Source: Nissolia schottii (taxonomy: Eukaryota > Streptophyta > Magnoliopsida > Fabales > Fabaceae). From it: a stretch of 64,000 bases of DNA. Below the pieces are notes generated by a model. The model was not told the origin of the DNA. It saw only the letters and a list, made by a program, of their open reading frames with translations, and did not search any database. This document shows, piece after piece, positions 57,658 to 64,000 of the stretch (its first letter is position 1; each line of letters opens with the position of its first letter). A program made the translations under genes and the position numbers. Location of the stretch: the NCBI GenBank assembly GCA_003254905.1, contig QANU01066119.1:504087-568086 (forward strand). The letters are read 5' to 3'.

Positions 57658-57755
57658 CAAAAAAAAAAATGAATTCAATTCGTGTTGTATTAACAAATAA
57701 TGATTCGTTTTGTTCCAAAGCCATAACCATAAGTTAATTTGGCTCTGATACCAAT
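57658..57755 (-). other. Start of internal region and primer site of a minus-strand copia element
   Basis: GGCTCTGATACCA at 57741-57753 is, on the minus strand, TGGTATCAGAGCC, the initiator tRNA-Met primer site. It lies two bases from the LTR end. About 80 bases of leader follow, with ATGGCTTTGGAACAAAACG, before the rRNA fragment. Confidence 0.75.
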
Positions 57756-58488
57756 TGAACGAAATTTATAGTCAAACAATATTAACAATATACTCTAAAA
57801 TTTACATGTACAGTTTAACATTGAATTATGGCATGTGAAACAACAACAATAATCAGTATATATGAAATTGATACAGGAATACGTGGAATGAGCTTTCATA
57901 TATAGTCATGGTAGACGAGAGAACGAAAATTAGGATTGGGGAAAGATTACTACTCCTATTCCATATTCCATATTAGGTGTTAAGAATAATTTAGTATCTT
58001 AGATTTATTTCTAATTGATTTACTCTTGATTTAATTTAATTATTGTCATTATTACTTTATTCTCTACCTAGCTTATAAATAGGCATTGGCTCCTTTGTAC
58101 TCATATACAACTTCGATAATATAACACCATTATTTTTCTGCTCTCTGTCTATTTCTTATATTTTTTGTGTCCCTTTAACTCGTTCACTCAAGACGTTTAA
58201 CATTAGGTTTTTTGTGTTAATGTCAACGGGGCAACTAACACCCTATATATAGTTAGGAACAAGGCACTCTCCCTATATAAAACAGACTGATGGGTCTAGC
58301 CTTCCCATTATAACAAACACAAACACAAAAGCCCATAACAAATCCACTAACTAGTAATGCAATAATAGGTTTAATAATAATAATATTTACAAAATAATTG
58401 GACTTAAACAAAATAAATCCAATTACTTTGACATCAAATAATTTAAATGTTTAATTAACTTATGATAGTTTACATAAAATTTCCAACA
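57756..58488 (-). repeat. 5' LTR of a minus-strand copia element, with nested solo LTR
   Basis: On the minus strand from TGTTGGAAATTTTATG (58488) to CGTTCA (57756). Without the nested solo LTR and its TSD copy it is about 500 bases. No matching 3' LTR was recognised in the window. Confidence 0.72.
57978..58202 (+). mobile_element. Small solo LTR with perfect TSD
   Basis: 225 bases, TGTTAAGAAT to GTTTAACA, flanked by TTAGG at 57973-57977 and 58203-58207. A TATA box TTATAAATAGGC at about 58073 is followed by a leader-like CT-rich tail. The ends are inverted (TGTTAA/TTAACA). A solo LTR inside another LTR. Confidence 0.92.
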
Positions 58489-58949
58489 AGTAAACCCAAA
58501 GCATTACAGTACAGTCAAGTTTCACCATCACAAAGCAATCAAGTACGTAGTGACCTTGTCATATTGGGGGCAATAGAATGAAGCTGAAAGCAAAATATTC
58601 TAAAGGACTCGTGACATGGATTTGAAGTATAGAAGCATCACAATTTCATTAATTTGCATCTGAGACCCAATTGGATCGGATCAGGAATTATTTCATGAAG
58701 AACTCCCTGGACACATTGATTCAGATTTCAAATCAAATTTCATTAATGGGGAAGCAAATTAAGTTAGTATAAGAACAATAACTTTTATTGTTCGCTTGGT
58801 TGAAAAGAAATTGGAGAGAGAAAATAACATAAAAATGAAGGGATTAAGACATTATCATTTGCTTGAATATGAAGAGAAAATAAGAAAAAATAAAGAAGAA
58901 AAAATAGAGAGAGAAAAAAAAAGGTGTGAAACTTGGGAATGAATTTTTT
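58489..58949. other. Gene-poor DNA
   Basis: No feature apart from AG-rich runs near 58800-58920. Confidence 0.4.
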
Positions 58950-59100
58950 CATGTTAAATTTAGTTATGTTTAGTCATGTTATGAGAGGAAAATATATAAA
59001 TACTTTGAATTGGTCTTACCATTTTAAGAGAGCTTAACTTGTTTAAAATGTTTGCATCTTCCTCTCTCATAACATGACTAAACATGATCAAATTTAACAT
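58950..59100. mobile_element. Foldback MITE
   Basis: About 150 bases with imperfect inverted ends of roughly 40 bases (left CATGTTAAATTTAGTTATGT, right ATGATCAAATTTAACAT, both with TTTAGTCATGTTATGAGAG or its complement). The middle is short and AT-rich. No clear target duplication was found. Confidence 0.7.
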
Positions 59101-60845
59101 AAGATGATGCATTCACGTGAAACATAAAATTTGTCTCTCCCCTATTGAAAAGAAAGCTAAGAAAAGAATAGTGTTTTATTATCCAAAATAATAATATTAT
59201 CTATATTTTTTAATTTTTTTTACTTTGAGTAAGGAATAAAATATCATTAAATATAGTTTTTTTGTTTTCTTTCTTTATATTGTTTTCTATTCTATCAATT
59301 CCTTTCTTTTTAATTTTCTTTTCTTTTCTTTTCTTTTGTTCTCTCTTCCAATCCAAGAGTAAGTAAAGAATGAAAGTCACTGAAATGTGATTTAGTGGTG
59401 AAGAGTTTGGGATAGTTTGCATAAAATTATAGGTTCAAATTTGATTGTTTTGTTGGTGGTGTATAAAACGAAATAGCATAACGAACCAATTGAAGCACTT
59501 ATAATTAAGGAGAACGGGTTTAAAAAAAACATACCAAAACTAAAACACAAGGATATGGGCCAAATACCATCATCATCAGCCCAATTTCACCCAACACAGA
59601 AGGAAAGTCGGTGGGTTTATTTGGGCCAAACTCAACGACGTAAGGAGAGGATTAGTGCGATAATTGCTCAACGGTGTTTTTCTTTTTTCTTTTTCACAAG
59701 GTAGTTTGGCTAGTTTTGTCATAATCTACTAATGTGTCTCGTATACTTGTCAAGTATTGAAAATAAATAAAAAATAAAATGTTAATTATTTTAAAATAAT
59801 TAAAAACTAAAAAGAGGTTATCTGTTAATAAAAAACTGTATGGTTTGTCAATAAAAAGGTAGTGTTGGAATTTTTACAAAGATGGTGGCGTATGGATTTT
59901 AACAAGAAGGTGAAAATAAGAGGCTAGTTGAAGAAAAATAAGTACATGAAAGAAGAGAAAGAGATGCAATGTAATGACTTGTTTGAACAAAAAGAAGAAA
60001 GAAAGAGAATGCAAGGCAAAAAGCATGTAAGAAATATAGGAGTTAAGTAGTGGGGCAATTGGCAACATGTATTTACATTTTAACCTAAATAAATATCATA
60101 AAAGTAATAGTTTTTTAAGGTAAAAATGAGATGTAAATTTAGATACCAAGTGACAATTTTTTGTTGTTGTTGTTGAATCTCTATTATTAAATGTATAGAT
60201 CATTTATATTAACTGATTTAGAGTGGATTTGTTATGATTTTGAAAAGTGGAATTGGTATGATGTGGATAAAGATTCTATCATACAAGATGAGTATATAAA
60301 TGAATGGTAAAATGATGAATATAATTATTTTTTTAATTTTAAAAAAGAAAGAATCTTTGTCCAAGACTTCTAAAAATATTTATTTTACTTAAATAAGTCA
60401 ATACATAGACTATTAAAAAAAGCATATTAGACTCAACGGATTGACTTTTATTTATACATATATATTGAAAATGTTAATTCAAAAGAAAAATTAAGTCTTA
60501 TCTTATTCATATAATTTAACATAATCAGATTCTATACCCTTTTTGCTTCTCAATTTTCTCACTTCCACGAATACCTCTTCATACATTAGTGCAGGACAGA
60601 CACAGGCGCAGAGTTAGGATAAAGAGGGGGGTAAAAATTAATATGATGTATTATCAAATAAATACTTTATTCTCTATATATATAATATTTGAATTTGTCA
60701 CTAAAAAATTTAATAATAATGAGAAAAAAAATTCACAAGAAATCTAATATAACTTTAAATTATATTAGAAAAAAAAACTCAATGAATTATTAGCACTACA
60801 GCTCCTATGACATTTTAAGTTTGCTTTCAAGTTTAACCAATTCAT
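59101..60845. other. Gene-poor AT-rich DNA
   Basis: Pyrimidine-rich runs near 59255-59350, including (TTTTC)n at 59315-59336, and purine-rich runs near 59935-60010. Nothing coding. Confidence 0.4.
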
Positions 60846-60950
60846 TTGTGAAAAAATATGCAAAGCTATACAGCTGGGGCTTGAACCCAGTACCTTTGGG
60901 CTGCTGGGGCCAAGATATACCCGTGACCATTGAACTGGGTCCGTCCCTAA
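60846..60950 (-). repeat. tRNA-derived, SINE-like segment (candidate)
   Basis: On the minus strand the sequence starts GGGACGGACCCAGTTCAATG, has an A-box-like CAGTTCAATGGTC and, some 45 bases on, a B-box-like GGTTCAAGCCC inside a perfect 5-base T-arm (CTGGG/CCCAG). This is the plan of a tRNA or tRNA-derived SINE. An acceptor stem that closes was not found, so it is not a working tRNA. Alternative: a fragment of some other repeat. Confidence 0.35.
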
Positions 60951-61870
60951 CTAATGTCATCCTACTGTCACAGAATTCAAGTTGTTATTACAACATTTAA
61001 TTGTATTAATTATGATTTTTTTTTCATATTACTTCAATTTTTGTGGAGAAAATTTTCTTTGTTTTTTAGTTACTTGTATGATTTATTTTCTTCCATGATT
61101 ATCTTGGTTGTATCAAATTTAAGTGACTAAAAAATGTCATTTTTTATATTTTTTTGTTAACAACTTAATTAAATATATAATATGTAAAGCTTCATCGATA
61201 GATAATATATAAACCTTTTTATTGTTTTTCTTAGTTTCAAGTAGACTTTTAATTAGGTTTTTAGGTCAAGTTAAGTCTTAAAAAAAATCCTATAACAAGT
61301 AACAAACTCGAGCTCATAGGTCAAATAAATTTTGAAGTGCGTCAACCTTGTTTTATCTGAAACCTAACATGACTTCATAGTTATTAAACTCGTCTCAGCC
61401 CAGCCGAGTTGACCCGGAACCTGGTGACTCGGCCATGGAATCGGGCTGGTTCGCCTCTAGGATCTAACAAGCAACTGATCTGACGAGAATAGGCTTGACT
61501 CGGCGAAAACCTGACTAGTGTCAGGTTTGCATAACAAGTTCAAAAAAATTGACTTTGTGTCAAATATGGGACTTGAATTTTGGCACCTTAAGAAAAAATA
61601 GTCACTCCTTTATCACTATGCTACATATTCTATTATGTTAAAATAATATAATTAAAATATATATTATCTACAATAAGTGTTACTAAAAATAAATTCATAA
61701 TTTTCAATTTTATCACAAATGACATTTAAAATGACCATAAAGAAGAGTTATAAATATTTGTCACCATATCACGTGTTTGTTAGGGGGCATTAACATTAAT
61801 ATGGTTTTGTACAAACCTAATACTCAAAACATGGATGCAAATTGGAATTTACAAACGTGTGAGGAAAAAT
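60951..61870. other. Gene-poor DNA with a repeat fragment
   Basis: From 61379 a GTTATTAAACTCGTCTCAGC stretch with CCGAGTTGACCCGG resembles the end of a plant MITE but no second end was found. Otherwise AT-rich without coding signals. Confidence 0.3.
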
Positions 61871-61912
61871 ACTGAAATCGCCACAAGCATCATTACTTGT
61901 GGCGATTTCAGT
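61871..61912. repeat. Perfect 17-bp hairpin with 8-base loop
   Basis: ACTGAAATCGCCACAAG at 61871-61887 and its exact complement at 61896-61912. A diverged second copy (AAATCGCCATTGCTTG with TAGCAATTTCAGTACC) follows at about 61937-61970. Confidence 0.85.
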
Positions 61913-62094
61913 ACCATTATTTTTTTTAATGGTACAAAATCGCCATTGCTTGTAGCAATTTCAGTACCGTTGCCCATATGTTTGTAAAAAATTTACCATG
62001 TGCATATTATAGGCATACGTTTAGTTTGAGTGAATATTTTTGTAAAAAATCATGTTTGTTATATTATAATATTTCAATGATTATATATAATTTA

Positions 62095-62507
62095 TATTGG
62101 AATAATTATAATAATAATTATTTTATGGACATGCATAAATTAGTGTTTAGTCCAGATTAAATTGTTCACCAGAATAATGTGTACATATGTTTGGACTAGC
62201 TAATGATAGGTGGGCTAGGTCAATCACTGTCTAATGTATGGAAGAGTCCCTCCGCTTACCCTGTGTCAGTTTTTATTCTCCCTATTAAGAATAAATTAAA
62301 AGCTTTCTGCTGCCTTGTGAAGCCTGACATAGAGCTAGGTGAGAAACTCTTCATCTCCTTCTGTTTTTGCTCCATTTCTCTTCTCTGCAGGCACAAAAGA
62401 AAATGGCCTCCGCTCTTCCAATTCCAGGTAAAAATTCATCTTCTCTATCACTATGAAATTGTTAATATTTCACATGCTGTGATTAGAACAAACATAAATT
62501 TCTATCA
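62095..62507 (+). repeat. 5' LTR of a copia-like element (family D), plus strand
   Basis: 413 bases from TATTGGAATAATTATAATAA to TCTATCA, a relative of the minus-strand LTR at 51554-51974. The primer site TGGTATCAGAGCC starts at 62510. The rest of the element presumably lies beyond the window. Confidence 0.8.
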
Positions 62508-63312
62508 ATTGGTATCAGAGCCTTGTTTGATTCTGATTATGGCTGTGAAATTAACATTGTTTTTTCTGCAATCTATGTGTATAGAGAATGGTTAATTTGG
62601 GTTAATTTTTGGATTGTATAAACCCTATTTTCCCTAATTTAATTTTCGGATTTGTGAATTAGTTAATTGCTCAATTTGTAAAATCAAACCTTAGGGTTTT
62701 TGAAGAGGATAAAATTCTGAAATAAACCCAATTGGAATGGTGCAATTTGGTTGAGTATTGAAAGAGATATTGGTGATAATCCTATGCATAAAACCGTGTT
62801 CTTCCATTGAAAACCCAGAATTTTAGAAGCCTTTTTTGGTCAAAATAATTATAGAATCTTGTAGTATTCGTNGTAAAAATTCCTCTTCTCTATCACTATG
62901 AAATTGTTAATATTTCACATGCTATTATTAGAACAAACATAAATTTCTATCAATTGGTATCAGAGCCTTGTTTGATTCTGATTATGGCTGTAAAATTAAC
63001 ATTGTTTTTTCTGCAATCTATGTGTATAGAGAATGGTTATTTTGGGTTAATTTTCGGATTGTATGAACCCTATTTTCCCTAATTTAATTTTCGGATTTGT
63101 GAATTAGTTAATTGCTCAATTTGTGAAATCAAACCTTAGGGTTTTTGAAGAGGATAAAATTCTGAAATAAACCCAATTGGAATGGTGCAATTTGGTTGAG
63201 TATTGAAAGAGATATTGGTGATAATCCTATGCATAAAACCGTGTTCTTCCATTGAAAACCCAGAATTTTAGAAGCCTTTTTTGTCAAAATAATTATATAA
63301 TCTTGTAGTATT
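62430..63312 (+). repeat. Tandem duplication of the LTR end and leader around a single N
   Basis: 62430-62871 and 62873-63312 are nearly identical (both run from GTAAAAATTC to TCTTGTAGTATTC), separated by one N at 62872. The primer site is therefore present twice (62510 and about 62954). The single N exactly at the joint suggests an assembly joint between overlapping or allelic contigs. Confidence 0.9.
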
Positions 63313-64000
63313 CTTCGATACGATTCCAACGCCACCGGAATCGTTCAAAACGGAGTTCGGATGAGGGAGATATGGCTCAACCCGCGTTTCAGACCCAACG
63401 GGTCCGCGAATCCCGACCCGACCCGGCTGGAGGTTGAGGGTGAGGGAGAACACGCGCCACGCCACGCCCACTCTCGGTGTGCGGTGCGTGGGGCGCGTGC
63501 GGTTGATTTAGGGGGCCAAATTTTTGTTCTTTTTATGGTTTCGATCTATTTCGATGGAATAAAATTTTTGGTGATTTTTAATTATTTTTCTGGGCATCAG
63601 AAAAATTATTAATTTTGTGTAGAATATGTTTTTAATTACTACTTAAAGAAAATTGTTGTTTTTTATGTACCATATATATTATTCATCCTCAATATTGCAA
63701 AGATTATATATGGTTATTATACTTATGGTTATTATGTTTATGGTTATTATGCTTATATTGTTATTATTGTTATAAAGGATTTGCATTTGCTGATTATTTG
63801 CTGTAATTATTGCCACAATATAAGCCATTAAAAGATATGTGCCATTATTTGCTGTAATTATCCTTTGAAAACCATTATGATTGGCCATATTTGTTTCTGG
63901 GAATTTGTTGAACCTTAAATATGGAATTGGATATGTTGAACAGAACACCATGGCTATATCCATGTTGATAAAATTCAAGCAATTTTACGGATAGAGTTTT
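63313..64000 (+). other. Leader of the family D element
   Basis: GC-rich stretch at 63360-63500 followed by AT-rich sequence with many TGGTTATTATG pieces near 63705-63770. No gag frame is recognised before the window ends. Confidence 0.4.

Noticed and set aside
60846-60950. Functional tRNA gene
   Set aside because: Has a T-arm and boxes but no closing acceptor stem or clear anticodon arm.

Overview
The window is nuclear DNA from a flowering plant, most likely a phaseoloid legume. The evidence is intron-containing plant genes with GT-AG splice sites, a FIL/YAB1-type YABBY protein, CYP83-like cytochromes P450 of legume type, and a very heavy load of plant LTR retrotransposons, MITEs and CACTA remnants. 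The species cannot be fixed from the sequence. Three intact or nearly intact host genes are visible: a YABBY transcription factor (2262-6000, exon 4 lost in a run of N) and two cytochrome P450s (14422-16445 and 39297-41012). All are on the + strand and all have legible splice sites.

Layout. 1-6.3 kb: YABBY gene with its upstream and 3' flanks. 6.3-10 kb: remnant of a CACTA (En/Spm) transposon with a TNP2-like transposase pseudogene, plus a Mutator-type MITE with a 9-bp target duplication. 10.1-13.0 kb: three degenerate direct copies of an AT-rich unit. 14.3-16.5 kb: first P450, with a tandemly duplicated core-promoter segment. 16.7-18.1 kb: CACTA-like end. 18.1-37 kb: a three-level nest of Ty3/gypsy elements (tRNA-Asp primer site, Athila-like): a minus-strand outer element lacking pol, a full-length inner element with a perfect 5-bp TSD, and a solo LTR inside the inner element's gag. 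A hAT-type MITE sits in the outer right LTR. 37-38 kb: LINE fragment on the minus strand. 38.3-41.1 kb: second P450 behind a duplicated upstream segment.

41-56 kb is a broken P450 tandem array. It holds a piece of P450 exon 2 fused to a papain-like cysteine protease pseudogene, another copy of the P450 upstream segment, three Ty1/copia elements (one nearly full length, with 190-205 bp LTRs), a second copy of the P450 3' flank and a C-terminal P450 pseudogene. One MITE is present in the first copy of that flank and absent from the second, giving a natural occupied/empty site pair. 56-64 kb: decayed copia fragments, an organellar (probably mitochondrial) large-subunit rRNA fragment on the minus strand, a copia LTR holding a second solo LTR with perfect TSD, foldback repeats, a SINE-like tRNA-derived segment, and a copia 5' end that is tandemly duplicated around a single N, which looks like an assembly joint.

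I found no new functional system. What is notable is structural: nested and non-autonomous gypsy elements, a short motif CGCTSAGCG clustered in both orientations in their LTRs, a conserved hairpin next to the polypurine tract, a tandem array of primer-binding sites, and unusual I-helix motifs in both P450s. No tool was run; similarity statements are from reading and recognition.
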